Counted from the stretch's first letter, positions 17,027-26,671 are shown. The stretch: DNA of 64,000 nt from Methanothrix soehngenii GP6 (GCF_000204415.1 NC_015416.1:682001-746000); one strand, 5' to 3'. Numbers and translations are program-made. The notes: generated from the sequence alone by a model not told the origin.

Positions 17027-18339
17027 ATGTCTAATCAAGAGATTCGAGACCCCATCCATAATTTTATCCGGCTGGAGACAGAAGAGATGCGGGTCCTGGA
17101 TTGTGGTCCCTTCCAGCGGCTCAGGCATATCCATCAGCTTGCTTTGACCTATCTGCTCTATCCAAGTGCCACTCATCGTCGATTTGAGCATTCTCTAGGG
17201 GTCATGGAGCTTGCCAGCAGAGTCTATGATGTGATAACGGACCCGGATAACATCCATGAATCAGTAAGATCAATAATTCCCAGGAAATTTGATCTGGAAT
17301 ACTGGAGAAGAGCATTGCGCATGGCGGCTTTATGTCACGATCTTGGCCACCTTCCATTCTCTCACGCAGCAGAGCGCGATCTCTTGCCAGCCGGCTGGGA
17401 TCACGAGCGTCTAACCCTGGAGCTGATTCGCAGTGGCGAAATGGAGCCGATTTGGACTGCGATGAAAGTGAACTCTGAGGATGTGGCAAAGCTTGCCGTG
17501 GGTCCCAAACACTACAAAGATAGCAGATTTGATGACTGGGAGGCTATACTCTCCGAGATAATAGTAGGCGATGCCTTCGGAGTCGACAGGATGGACTACT
17601 TGCTTAGGGACTCCATCACATAGGAGTTGCCTATGGGCGATTTGACCAATATCGTCTGATCGATACCCTTCGCATTCTACCCAAAGTTGACCGAACCTCA
17701 GAGGAGGAACCGGGATCACAGGAACCGGCCCTGGGTATTGAAGAAGGAGGAATTCACTCTGCAGAAGCGCTACTGCTGGCGAGGTACTTCATGTTCTCTC
17801 AGGTCTATTGTCACCATGTTCGCCGAATTTACGATATTCATCTAAAAGACTTTCTCAAGAGCTGGCTTCCTGGTGGCGTGTTCTCTACATCCATAGAAGA
17901 ACTACTGAGGATGACCGACAGCGAGGTAACGCAAGAGCTCTCCAAGGCAGCCCGGGATGAAAATCATCCTGGTTTTGATTCGGCCCGTTGCATTGCCAAG
18001 AGGGTGCATTTCAGATTGCTCTACCAGAGGACAAGGGAAGATCTAGAAAAAAACCGCGAGTCCGGCAAGGCTGTTTTTATTGCAGCATGCAAGGAATTTG
18101 GGGAATCTGAGGTCCGGCATGATACATACATCCAGAAGGGGAGTGGTCTAAACTTTCCCGTTATCGCCAGAGATGGCCGGATTTTTTCTTCTCTTTCCAG
18201 GTCGGAGACTATAGAAAAAGTGCCAGTGGTAGCGATTGATTATGTTTATATAAGCCCGGTGTGCAGAAAAAGAGCTGAGACCTGGCGTGAAAAGAATCTG
18301 ACAAGGATCATCAGTTCGAAGGAGGGAGTGGAAGAATGA
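17027..18339 (+). pseudogene. HD-domain phosphohydrolase, frameshifted (or sequence error)
   Basis: The first frame (17027-17623, 198 codons) carries the HD motif set: RFEHSLGVMELA, LCHDLGHLPFSHAAE and GVDRMDYLL. It stops at TAG just after LLRDS. In the -1 frame the expected continuation HHIGVAYGRFDQYRLID follows at once and runs to 18339. The break is explained by loss of one C in a CCC tract near 17614 (GACTCCATCAC instead of GACTCCCATCAC). The intact protein would be about 437 aa, a SAMHD1/dGTPase-like nucleotide phosphohydrolase. It overlaps the YwgA-like gene. Confidence 0.85.
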
Positions 18340-18890
18340 TGAAGAGAATGCAGCGAGACGCCGTTCTGCTCTCGTTGATAAAAGAGATGAAAGATAAAGG
18401 GAGTTGGTGCGGTGAGACTCACATCCAGAAGGCTGCGTATTTTCTGCAAGAGCTGCTGGGAGTCCCAATGGGTTTCGAGTTTATTCTTTACAAGCATGGG
18501 CCGTATTCATTTGATCTGAGCGACGAGGTCACTGCGATGCGAGCGGATAGCTTGCTGGAGTATAAAACACGTGTGCCCTATGGGCCAAACCTTTTTCCCA
18601 CAAAAGAAGGCCAAGAATTCCTTCTTCGATACCCTAAGACGCTAAGCAATTATGCCGACAGAATTAACTTTGTCGCTGAGAAGATCGGGAATTTAGGCGT
18701 TGCAGATCTTGAACGCCTTGCTACTGCCCTGTATGTTACCTTCGACGAGAACGTAGAAGGAAAGTCACGAGAGGATACGATCATTGAGCTGAAGCCTCAC
18801 ATCACGATTGATGAATCCTGCGAAGCATTGAAAAAAATTGATGCCATAAAAAGAGAAGCAATGGAAAAAGGACTATCCAGCAGCTCATGA
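18336..18890 (+). CDS. YwgA-like protein, partner of the HD hydrolase
   Basis: This 184-aa protein has the YwgA/SocA-like features GETHIQKAAYFLQELLGVP and FEFILYKHGPYSFDL near the N-terminus. Its ATG overlaps the HD gene stop (ATGATG). In Bacillus subtilis, ywgA sits next to the HD gene ywfO, so the HD-YwgA pairing is conserved across domains. The biochemical role is unknown; a regulatory or substrate-gating function for the HD enzyme is inference. The stop overlaps the HsdS remnant. Confidence 0.75.
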   Translation: MMKRMQRDAVLLSLIKEMKDKGSWCGETHIQKAAYFLQELLGVPMGFEFILYKHGPYSFDLSDEVTAMRADSLLEYKTRVPYGPNLFPTKEGQEFLLRYPKTLSNYADRINFVAEKIGNLGVADLERLATALYVTFDENVEGKSREDTIIELKPHITIDESCEALKKIDAIKREAMEKGLSSSS

Positions 18891-18985
18891 TGCATGTCCT
18901 CAAGCGCTACCAGGCCCAGACCGCCGCCGAGCTTGACGCCCTCACACCCGCGATACTGGAGCGGGCCTTCCGGGGCGAGCTTTGA
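18890..18985 (+). pseudogene. C-terminal remnant of type I restriction subunit HsdS
   Basis: A 31-codon ORF ends ELDALTPAILERAFRGEL, the signature end of HsdS specificity subunits (coiled-coil conserved region 2 followed by the AFRGEL tail). The target-recognition domains and the hsdM and hsdR genes are absent. It marks a former type I restriction-modification locus. Confidence 0.75.
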
Positions 18986-19035
18986 TGAGGAAAAGGCTTA
19001 CATCTTGTATTTGCTAATATCTTTATGAGGATCAT

Positions 19036-20385
19036 ATGGCAGAAGGAATAACGCGCATCTCTGTGAAGGGTTTCAAGTCCCTGGCGGAAGAGTGCTCCAT
19101 AGAAGTTCGTCCCCTGACAATACTGGCAGGTGCCAATAGCTCAGGCAAGTCGAGCATAATGCAGCCATTGTTGATAATGAAGCAGACCCTGGAGGCTACA
19201 TATGATCCGGGCCCGCTCTTGCTTGATGGCCCAAATGTACGTTTTACCTCTGTTAATCAATTTATGCCTAAGTTCAATTCATCAGGAGGGTACTGGATCT
19301 CACCTGGTTTGTTAAATGAGTTTGGTGTCGACCTGATACATCAGTTTAGCTTGGGATTGGAATTAGAAAACTCTATGTCATTTAATGAGTCATTCATTAT
19401 CAAAAAATCTTATGAAATAGATATAGGTGAGATCTCATTCCAAAATGAATATGGCAATACTATCCTGCGTCCAAAAATGACACATGACGAGATGAGTTCA
19501 GCTTTTCTATTGGCTCGTCGTCCTGGGTGGACAAGGAATTATTTTAAAAATGAACTGAATAATAAGGTTCCGAAGCTGATCATTGAGCGAAATAGGTTCT
19601 TTTTAGAATTAAAATTAATTACAGGTGATGATGAATATATCACACAATTAAATAGGACTTTCTCAAATGCCATTTTAAGCTTGATTCACCTTCCAGCGTT
19701 GCGAGGAAATCCGGAGAGAAACTATAAGAAGACCTCTACAGGCCCTAGATTTCCTGGAACCTTTGAGATTTATGCCGCCAGCATAATCCACAATTGGCAG
19801 GCAAACCGGGACCCGCGCCTTCACGCTCTCGGAGCTGCCCTGGAGGTGTTGGGATTGACCTGGAAGGTCGGCGCAAGGGCTATCGATGATGTCAGCTTTG
19901 AGGTGATGGTTGGGCGCCTCATCCATAAAAAAAATGATGATTCTAACGACATGGTGAGCATTGCAGATGTGGGATTTGGCCTATCGCAGACTCTCCCCGT
20001 CCTTGTAGCTTTATTGGCGGCAGAGCCTGGCCAACTGGTCTACATAGAGCAGCCTGAGATCCATCTGCATCCAAAGGCCCAGATGGCGATGGCGCAAATT
20101 CTGGCGGAGGCTGCCAACTGCGGTGTTCGAGTTGTGGTCGAGACCCACAGCTCCATGCTGCTTCTGGGCATACAGTCTATTGTTGCCGAAGGAAAGCTAT
20201 CGCCAGATAAGGTCAAGCTCCACTGGTTCAAGAGGAGGCCGGAGGACGGCGTTACGGAAGTATCCAGTGCGGACTTGGACAAAGCAGGGGCTTTCGGTGA
20301 CTGGCCGGAGGATTTCTCATCCGCAGAAATGGACGCTGATATCCGCTACATTCATGCAGCCGAGGCTCGTCTGGAGCCGAACTAA
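19036..20385 (+). CDS. AAA ATPase (OLD/AAA15-like, DUF3696-type C-terminus)
   Basis: This 449-aa protein has an SMC/ABC-type split ATPase. The N-terminal strand is ISVKGFKSLAEECSIEV, Walker A is GANSSGKSSIMQ (residues 32-43), the signature-like segment is VGFGLSQTLPVL, Walker B is QLVYIEQPEIHLHP and the switch His lies in VVVETHSSMLL. The C-terminal WPEDF segment resembles the DUF3696 end. There is no fused nuclease; the overlapping next gene supplies a PIN-like one. Middle codons (19240-19680) are AT-richer than the ends, suggesting mosaic origin. Confidence 0.85.
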   Translation: MAEGITRISVKGFKSLAEECSIEVRPLTILAGANSSGKSSIMQPLLIMKQTLEATYDPGPLLLDGPNVRFTSVNQFMPKFNSSGGYWISPGLLNEFGVDLIHQFSLGLELENSMSFNESFIIKKSYEIDIGEISFQNEYGNTILRPKMTHDEMSSAFLLARRPGWTRNYFKNELNNKVPKLIIERNRFFLELKLITGDDEYITQLNRTFSNAILSLIHLPALRGNPERNYKKTSTGPRFPGTFEIYAASIIHNWQANRDPRLHALGAALEVLGLTWKVGARAIDDVSFEVMVGRLIHKKNDDSNDMVSIADVGFGLSQTLPVLVALLAAEPGQLVYIEQPEIHLHPKAQMAMAQILAEAANCGVRVVVETHSSMLLLGIQSIVAEGKLSPDKVKLHWFKRRPEDGVTEVSSADLDKAGAFGDWPEDFSSAEMDADIRYIHAAEARLEPN

Positions 20386-20915
20386 TGTCATCCCCAGATG
20401 GGTTGTGTCTGGTCATCGATGCATCAGTGGCCACATCCACCGGCGAGCGGGGCCAGAGAGGTGTGCTCTGCCAGCAATTCTTAAAAATCATGATAGAGAG
20501 GACATCTCATCGGCTGGTGATGACGAAAGAGATAGGCGCTGAATGGGATGTCCACTCTCATCCTTTTGCTCGAAAATGGAGAAGAAGCATGAACGCCAAA
20601 AAGAGGGTTGATCGGCCAAGAATAGATCACGATCCCCTATTGGCGGAAAAGATCGTTCGGGCAAATACACCAGAAAAAGCTCTTAATGCTATGGAAAAAG
20701 ATCTGCATCTTGTCGAGGCAGCAAGGGCAACAGATAACCGTATCGTCTCGCTTGATGACGCTGCGAGGAGATATTTCTGCGCAACTTCCGCCATTGCTGG
20801 CGAGCTCAGGCAGATCTTGTGGGTAAATCCTGCCATGGAAACCGAGAGGCCAATTCAGTGGTTAGAGGAGGGCGCTCCTAATGAAGAGGAACGACTGATA
20901 CGTCCTCCTGCCTAA
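20385..20915 (+). CDS. PIN-like nuclease partner of the AAA ATPase
   Basis: This 176-aa protein begins with a hydrophobic strand ending in an acidic residue (LCLVIDASVATSTG), has an internal Glu in TKEIGAEWD, and late acidic residues in DLHLVEAARATDNRIVSLDD. This is the spacing of PIN-domain nucleases, though it is more divergent than VapC. Its ATG overlaps the ATPase stop by one base, so the two are translated together. A nuclease gated by ATPase sensing, as in abortive-infection modules, is the favoured inference. No direct functional evidence is available. Confidence 0.7.
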   Translation: MSSPDGLCLVIDASVATSTGERGQRGVLCQQFLKIMIERTSHRLVMTKEIGAEWDVHSHPFARKWRRSMNAKKRVDRPRIDHDPLLAEKIVRANTPEKALNAMEKDLHLVEAARATDNRIVSLDDAARRYFCATSAIAGELRQILWVNPAMETERPIQWLEEGAPNEEERLIRPPA

Positions 20916-20927
20916 TTTATGTAAAGC

Positions 20928-21788
20928 TTAAACCAGTGGCTCCGGCTGCTTTCCCTCCGGCGTCACCGGCAGGCCCGCCCGGTGCAGCACCAGCTGCCCG
21001 GAAAAGTGCATCGCCCGGTTTAATATCAGCCTCTTTCCCATCGGGGTCAGAGCGAAGACGGGAATGGCAATGCCAATCTGCATCAGCGCCTTTCCTCCTG
21101 CCACCTCCCTCACGGATCGGGAGGCGCAGGACCAGACAAGGTCGCAACATTCCGCCAGAACCTGGGCCTCGTTCTCGCTTATGCCCGTGGTGTGAACGGC
21201 TAAAATTGTGGCCCGGGCTCCCAAAGCTCTCTCCCTCTCCCGCAGCGCTCGAGCGTCATCTGCCCTGTGACCGGCTAGGCTTACAGCAATCCTGCTATAT
21301 CCTGCTTCTACTGCCCTCTCAAAACCCAGGACCTGATCTACTGTTCCCTGCCGGTCGATCAGAATGCATCCCCTCTCCTCCAGGCCGCTTTGAATCTCTT
21401 CGATGGGCTCAGTCTTCACCAGGCCGGTCATATGGGCTCCGATCGCCTGCAGGACCTCGGGCCTAGTGGCCACCACTGTCCCTGCACCCTCACTGACCAG
21501 CACAGCGGCATCTATTAGCCCTTCTGTCAGGGCATCTGAGAGGATCTCCGAAGCCCCGAAGCTCACCGGCTTATCTTCCAGCTCCAGGACTCTCTTCGGC
21601 CCGTACATGCCAAGCTCTGCCATATGCTCTTCTAATACCCTCTTCACCGTCTCCTTGCTCTCGACCTTGATGCCATACAGATCCTGACGCAAGGGACATG
21701 AGCGGATGGCAGGCTCAGTTAGAACCTCGACCTTCCCGTCCCGAACCCTGACCCGGGCCCCGGCCATCTCCAGCAGATGCTCTGACAC
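20928..21788 (-). CDS. Probable methanogenesis marker protein 8 (DUF2099)
   Basis: This 286-aa protein shows the DUF2099 pattern: an N-terminal ARVRVRDGKVEVLTEP segment, then RSCPLRQDLYG, a central ISDAL-like VSFGASEILSDALTEG and VSEGAGTVVATRPEV, and a C-terminal Cys pair (ECCDLVWSCASR). The family is restricted to methanogens and relatives. Its exact role is not established. It is the last gene of a leftward run with hisD, lig and hom (30-nt gap to hisD). Confidence 0.75.
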   Translation of the reverse strand: MSEHLLEMAGARVRVRDGKVEVLTEPAIRSCPLRQDLYGIKVESKETVKRVLEEHMAELGMYGPKRVLELEDKPVSFGASEILSDALTEGLIDAAVLVSEGAGTVVATRPEVLQAIGAHMTGLVKTEPIEEIQSGLEERGCILIDRQGTVDQVLGFERAVEAGYSRIAVSLAGHRADDARALRERERALGARATILAVHTTGISENEAQVLAECCDLVWSCASRSVREVAGGKALMQIGIAIPVFALTPMGKRLILNRAMHFSGQLVLHRAGLPVTPEGKQPEPLV

Positions 21789-21818
21789 TCTAGATCAGAT
21801 CGATATCAGGCCGCGGGT

Positions 21819-23105
21819 TCATTCCCGCGGCTCCAGCCTTCTTCTCACCGATTCGGCGTGGGCGAGCAGCCCTTCCGCCTCGGCCAGAGTGGTAATCGTC
21901 TCCTCCAGCCCCAGAAGCCCCTCATCGGTGATCATCTGCAGGGTCATCTTCTTGGTGAAGTGGTCCACATTCAGGCCGGAGAAGATGCGAGCATATCCCG
22001 AGGTGGGAAGCACATGATTCGTCCCGCTGGCATAGTCCCCTGCCGCCACCGGGGTGAACTTTCCGAGGAACACGCTCCCTGCATTGCGAATGGACCTCAG
22101 GACGTTCATGGGCTCCCTGGTGATTATCTCCAGATGCTCAGGGGCAAAAGCATTGACAAAATCAAGCGCCTCATCCATATCGTCCGCCAGCAGAATGGCA
22201 CTGTGCTCCAGGCTCTCAGAGACAATATCGCTGCGTGCAGCCCCAGGAGCCTGAATGTTCAATTCCTCCGCCACGGCGCTGGCCAGGAGATCATCCAGGG
22301 ATACGAAAACGGAGATCGATTTGGGATCGTGCTCTCCCTGAGCGATCATATCGGCAGCTATCACCCCAGGATCCGCTGTCCGATCGGCCAGGATCAAGAC
22401 CTCGCTGGGACCAGCAGGAAAATCGATCTCCACCGAGCCTCGGGTAAGCATCTTGGCGGCAGTGACATAGACATTGCCCGGCCCCACGATCTTGTCCACC
22501 CTTTCAATGCTATCTGTGCCCAAAGCCATGGCAGCTATCGCCTGAGCCCCTCCGAGCTTATAGATCTCGTCAGCTCCTGCCATATCCGCAGCAGCCAGCG
22601 TCAATGGATTGATCGATCCGTCTTTTTGGGGCGGGGTGCAGACCACAATCCTGGGCACATCAGCAACCTTGGCGGGAATGACGGTCATCAGGGCCGAACT
22701 GGGGTAGGCCGCCCTGCCCCCGGGAACGTAAGCTCCAACAGAATCCAGAGGAACGACCTTCTGGCCCACCAGCACCCCGGGAGATGCCTCGCTCATCCAG
22801 AGGTCATGCTCTTTCTGTTCATTATGGAAATAAAAGATATGATCCGCTGCCGAGGAGAGCGCCTCAAGAAGCCTGTCATCCACCAGGTCGTATGATAGAT
22901 CGATCTCCTCCTGGGTCACGCGCAGGTCATCGAGGTGTGCCCCTTCAAACTTCTCAGTGTACTTGAATAGAGCCTCATCTCCTTTCGACCCGACCTCCAT
23001 GATGATCTCATTTACTGCAGGAAGAACATCCTGAATGCCCACATCCCTGGAGAGAAGTGAACGCAGATCCTCATCCTCGAGCTCGCTCAGCCTTTTAGTT
23101 ATCAC
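21819..23105 (-). CDS. hisD: Histidinol dehydrogenase
   Basis: This 428-aa enzyme has the family hallmarks: [50 protein letters not shown] and [14 protein letters not shown], plus the zinc/active-site Glu-His in IAQGEHDP and APEHLEI. It performs the last two oxidations of histidine synthesis, L-histidinol to L-histidine with NAD. No other his gene is nearby, typical of dispersed archaeal his genes. It lies 26 nt after lig. Confidence 0.97.
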   Translation of the reverse strand: MITKRLSELEDEDLRSLLSRDVGIQDVLPAVNEIIMEVGSKGDEALFKYTEKFEGAHLDDLRVTQEEIDLSYDLVDDRLLEALSSAADHIFYFHNEQKEHDLWMSEASPGVLVGQKVVPLDSVGAYVPGGRAAYPSSALMTVIPAKVADVPRIVVCTPPQKDGSINPLTLAAADMAGADEIYKLGGAQAIAAMALGTDSIERVDKIVGPGNVYVTAAKMLTRGSVEIDFPAGPSEVLILADRTADPGVIAADMIAQGEHDPKSISVFVSLDDLLASAVAEELNIQAPGAARSDIVSESLEHSAILLADDMDEALDFVNAFAPEHLEIITREPMNVLRSIRNAGSVFLGKFTPVAAGDYASGTNHVLPTSGYARIFSGLNVDHFTKKMTLQMITDEGLLGLEETITTLAEAEGLLAHAESVRRRLEPRE

Positions 23106-23131
23106 TTTAAAACCTCCTTCATAATACCCTT

Positions 23132-24802
23132 TCAGCGGGAGTTATTCCTTCCTCGCTGCACCCGGTAGAGGGATTCCACTCTCTCCAGGCTATCCGCTTC
23201 CTCCAGGGACTTGTCATCCCTCACCCTCACCAATCTGGGAAAACGAAGTGCATATCCCGATGAGTAGCTCTGGCTCTTTTGTATCTCCTCATAGGCCACC
23301 TCGAAGATCACCGCCGGCTTCAGCTCGACCTCCATCCCATTCTGCACCAGGATCAGCTCTCGGAACAGCTCAGTAAGCTCCGCCAGAGCCTCGTCCGTTA
23401 GGCCAGTGGCTACCCAGCCTATATCCTGGAGCTTGCTCGTAGCCTCATCCAGGCAGGCCAGCCGGTATGAGCCCAGGAAGCTAGCTCTCCTGCCCTCGCC
23501 CCATTTTGCCCCTATCACTGCCAGGTCCAGGGTTTCCATAACCGGTTTTATCTTAAGCCAGTTCTTGCCCCTCTTTCCCGGAGCGTATACCGACATCGAA
23601 TTCTTGAGGATCAGCCCCTCGTGGCCTTTTTCCAAAGCCTGGTGGTAGATCTCTTCTGCCCTCTGGACGCTGTCGGATATGACCTGATCTGCCAGTATCG
23701 ATGGATCGGCGATACCCTCCAGCAGTTCCCGCCGTCTGGTCAGGGGCAGATCCACTGTGCTTTGGCCATCAAGATATATCAGATCGAATAAAAATAAGTG
23801 CAGAGGCGTTTCTTTGGCCTGCTTTTCCACATTGTACTTCCTGCGAAAGCGCTTCAAAATCTCCTGGAAGGCCAGGGGTCTGGAGTCTTTGCCAATGGCC
23901 ACCACCTCTCCATCCAGGATGGCCTTATCCGCCCTGACCTCCTGGGCAAGACGGACGATCTCGGGCAGGGACCTGGTCACATCCTCCAGCCGGCGGGAGA
24001 AGATGCGAACCCTCTTCCCATCCTTGTGGATCTGCACCCTGGCTCCATCGTACTTCCACTCTATCGCCGCAGACCCCAGCTCCTGCATGGAGGCGGAAAT
24101 TCCCTCTCCCACCTGGGCCAGCATCATCTTGATGGGATGGTTGATCAGCACACTCAGATCTGCGAGCGTCCCTTTGCGGGCATTGACTGCCACCAGGCCG
24201 ATATCGTTGGTCAGGTTGTAGGCCCTCTCCACTTTTGACGCATCCTGGGAAAAAGCCTGGGCGATGGCATCTCTAACTCCTCCTTCACCGATTCCGATTC
24301 TCATATCCTCTATTGCCAGGCGAGCGATATATTGCGCTTCAAGAGGAGTGGCCTGGCTGAAGAGATATTGCAGGTTCTTGACCTTGGCATCCTGGCTTCC
24401 CTTTCCCGAGGCCCGGGCCACGGCTACAAGCCTCTGATAAACCTCTTTGATGGAGAGCGGCTCATCTTTGATGAAGGCAGCAAATCCGATGGGCTTTTTC
24501 TTATCGACGGCCGCAGATGCCACCAGTCCCGGGTCCCCGGTAGCGCGCAGCATATCTGATATCCTCTCCGTCGAGCATCCACAGGCGCGTGCCATCGCCT
24601 CGTAAAGGATGCTCGGCCCCACCCCCATCACCAGGTCCATGCTGGGGGAGAAGAGATCCCCCATGATGAACCCTGAGGCAACTGCCAGCTCATCATCATC
24701 CAAATTCTTCAGGAATGCTGCCACTAGGTCGACCTTTTCCAGAGAGCCGGAGACCCCCTCCACTCGCTGACAGAGCTCGGCGAAGCTCAAGAAGCTGCTC
24801 AT
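23132..24802 (-). CDS. lig: ATP-dependent DNA ligase
   Basis: This 556-aa protein has an N-terminal DNA-binding domain (residues 1-225), adenylation domain with motif I EWKYDGARVQIHKDG (Lys acceptor), motif IV-like GHEGLILKN, motif V NWLKIKP, and an OB-fold C-terminus ending with LRFPRLVRVRDDKS (motif VI region). It seals nicks during lagging-strand replication and repair. The length is normal for archaeal Lig. It follows hom by 21 nt. Confidence 0.96.
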   Translation of the reverse strand: MSSFLSFAELCQRVEGVSGSLEKVDLVAAFLKNLDDDELAVASGFIMGDLFSPSMDLVMGVGPSILYEAMARACGCSTERISDMLRATGDPGLVASAAVDKKKPIGFAAFIKDEPLSIKEVYQRLVAVARASGKGSQDAKVKNLQYLFSQATPLEAQYIARLAIEDMRIGIGEGGVRDAIAQAFSQDASKVERAYNLTNDIGLVAVNARKGTLADLSVLINHPIKMMLAQVGEGISASMQELGSAAIEWKYDGARVQIHKDGKRVRIFSRRLEDVTRSLPEIVRLAQEVRADKAILDGEVVAIGKDSRPLAFQEILKRFRRKYNVEKQAKETPLHLFLFDLIYLDGQSTVDLPLTRRRELLEGIADPSILADQVISDSVQRAEEIYHQALEKGHEGLILKNSMSVYAPGKRGKNWLKIKPVMETLDLAVIGAKWGEGRRASFLGSYRLACLDEATSKLQDIGWVATGLTDEALAELTELFRELILVQNGMEVELKPAVIFEVAYEEIQKSQSYSSGYALRFPRLVRVRDDKSLEEADSLERVESLYRVQRGRNNSR

Positions 24803-24823
24803 TATCTGACCCGAGTCATTGAT

Positions 24824-25831
24824 CTAGAATATGGCATCTATGCGTTTAGTCCGGTAGATGCTGATGATATCGGTGAGAATGGCCGAGGCCGTCTCTATGG
24901 AGCCTGCACCAAGACCCGATACAGTAATCGTCCCGGATAGATCGGTATAAATAGCAGCGGAGTTCAGAGTCCCGGCCACGGCCAGTGGGCTGTCCAGGGG
25001 CACCAGAGTGGGCCTGACTGTGAGTGCGGGCACATCTCCGATCAGCTTTATGGCATATCCTCTCTTCTTGGCCAGAGCAAGAGCCTCTGGAGTGACTCCT
25101 GTGATGCCGGTCACATTCACATCGGAGTACTTGACATTCATGTTGAACAGGGAGTTGGCCAGGATTAGCACCTTTCCAGCGGTATCCACCCCCTCTACAT
25201 CATAGCTGGGGTCGGCCTCGGCAATGCCCATATCCTGAGCCTCGCTCAAGGCGTGAGCATAGGGTATGCCCTCCTCAGTCATGCGGGTTAGAATATAGTT
25301 GCAGGTGCCGTTGAATATGCCCCGGACGCCGAGGATCGTATTGCCTACCAGGGTGCGCTCAACCAGGCTGATCAGGGGCATGGTGCCGCCGACTGTGGCC
25401 TCGAACTTCAGCATCACGCCGTTATCCTCTGCCAGCTTCTTCAGGCTGCCGTAGGATACCACTAGTGGCCCTTTGTTGGATGTAACCACATGCTTGCCCG
25501 AGGCGAGCGCAGCTTCCATATGGCCCAGACCCGGCTGGCCGTGAACGATGTTGGTGGGAGTGACCTCGATCATCAGGTCGGAGTCAATGGCATTGATGGC
25601 CTCTTTCCCCTTCATGCTCGATGTGGCCACATTGGCCAGGGTCCTCTCGCCCAGGATCTTGTTCGCATCCACACCGTCCTCGGACAATACCGTTCCCGTG
25701 TGATCGGTGACGCTAACCAGCATCAGGTTCAGGCCCATATCCCGGAGGATCTCTCTCTTTCTGGTGAGAACGTCAACCACTCCGTGGCCCACAATGCCGT
25801 AGCCAACCAAGGAGACCTTAATATCTCTCAT
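24824..25831 (-). CDS. hom: Homoserine dehydrogenase
   Basis: This 335-aa protein starts with a Rossmann fold (VSLVGYGIVGHGVVDVL) and contains the homoserine dehydrogenase signature around LKFEATVGGTMPLI and GIFNGTCNYILTRM, plus AEADPSYDVEGVDTAGK with catalytic Asp and Lys. It lacks the C-terminal ACT domain of bacterial enzymes. The overlapping upstream gene encodes ACT domains instead. It reduces aspartate semialdehyde to homoserine for threonine and methionine synthesis. Confidence 0.95.
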   Translation of the reverse strand: MRDIKVSLVGYGIVGHGVVDVLTRKREILRDMGLNLMLVSVTDHTGTVLSEDGVDANKILGERTLANVATSSMKGKEAINAIDSDLMIEVTPTNIVHGQPGLGHMEAALASGKHVVTSNKGPLVVSYGSLKKLAEDNGVMLKFEATVGGTMPLISLVERTLVGNTILGVRGIFNGTCNYILTRMTEEGIPYAHALSEAQDMGIAEADPSYDVEGVDTAGKVLILANSLFNMNVKYSDVNVTGITGVTPEALALAKKRGYAIKLIGDVPALTVRPTLVPLDSPLAVAGTLNSAAIYTDLSGTITVSGLGAGSIETASAILTDIISIYRTKRIDAIF

Positions 25832-26334
25832 ACTGCCTCCGTCTCTATGGGCTCGATAACAAGCAGCTTCTTCTCCTCGCCCACATTGCGCAGAATGGTC
25901 AAAGCCTTTTGGATCTCAGCCTTGCCGGTGGCGCGAATCTTGAGGTAGGCAGAGGAGGGCTCATTCACGCCGGGCATGGTCAGGGAAAGGTCCATCACCT
26001 CAGCGTAGCCGGTGGAGTCGATCCGGTTTATGGTGTCTCCCAGGTCGCTATCCAGCACATGGCCCACTAGCACAACTGATACTGCTTCGATGAATCGGTC
26101 CTCTCCCGCCCGGACAACGGAGATTCCGCTTTCTTGGAGCCTGGCCTGGACAGCCTCGATTCTTGAGCGGTCCATCTCCACGACGAATCGAACCGGGATC
26201 ATGCCCCGGGGAGTCTTGCGGTCCCTGTGGTGAACCACGCTGATGATGTTAGCCTTGTTATCACTCAAGGGTTGCATCGCAAGGAGCAGCTGGCCGGGAA
26301 CATCCTGCAGCTCTAAATCCATGGAAAGTCGCAT
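25828..26334 (-). CDS. ACT-domain protein, likely regulator of homoserine dehydrogenase
   Basis: This 168-aa protein has an ACT domain at residues 1-75 (DVPGQLLLAMQPLSDNKANI) and a second alpha/beta half. Its stop overlaps the hom start by 4 nt. In several methanogens a separate ACT protein precedes hom and is thought to provide allosteric threonine feedback. I choose ATG at 26334, with GAGG six nt upstream, over the ATG at 26346. A TTTATTTAA element near 26380 could be its TATA box. Confidence 0.85.
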   Translation of the reverse strand: MRLSMDLELQDVPGQLLLAMQPLSDNKANIISVVHHRDRKTPRGMIPVRFVVEMDRSRIEAVQARLQESGISVVRAGEDRFIEAVSVVLVGHVLDSDLGDTINRIDSTGYAEVMDLSLTMPGVNEPSSAYLKIRATGKAEIQKALTILRNVGEEKKLLVIEPIETEAV

Positions 26335-26478
26335 AGCATTCCTCATATTTTGCTGGAATTCTCCTGCTGGTTAAATTAAATAAACCTTGTGCAGATGGGA
26401 TCCGAGGGTGGGCGTCTGTCCGATAGTAATTAATATTACCTCATCCAAGCAGTTGCCAACGAAAGTAGGAGGATCTTC

Positions 26479-26574
26479 ATGGCAGGTGGAAATGGTCTGG
26501 CAATTGGATTGATGCTTATCGGTTTCGTAGTATTGTTTTTAGTGCCCCTGGTGTTCTTGACCAGCCTGTTTTGA
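26479..26574 (+). CDS. 31-aa single-helix membrane protein
   Basis: The 31-codon ORF (MAGGNGLAIGLMLIGFVVLF and a further hydrophobic stretch) is almost entirely one transmembrane helix. A strong ribosome-binding site AGGAGG lies 6 nt before the ATG, and an AT-rich element (TAATTAATATTA) lies about 45 nt upstream. The combination of promoter, RBS and clean hydrophobic ORF supports a real gene. Function unknown. Confidence 0.68.
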   Translation: MAGGNGLAIGLMLIGFVVLFLVPLVFLTSLF

Positions 26575-26671
26575 TAGTCAGGCGGGCCAAGGGGCTATTC
26601 TATTTATTTTATAGCAATTAGGTCTAATAAGGGACGCTAGTGGGTCCTGTAAACCATTGCTAGTAGTACGG

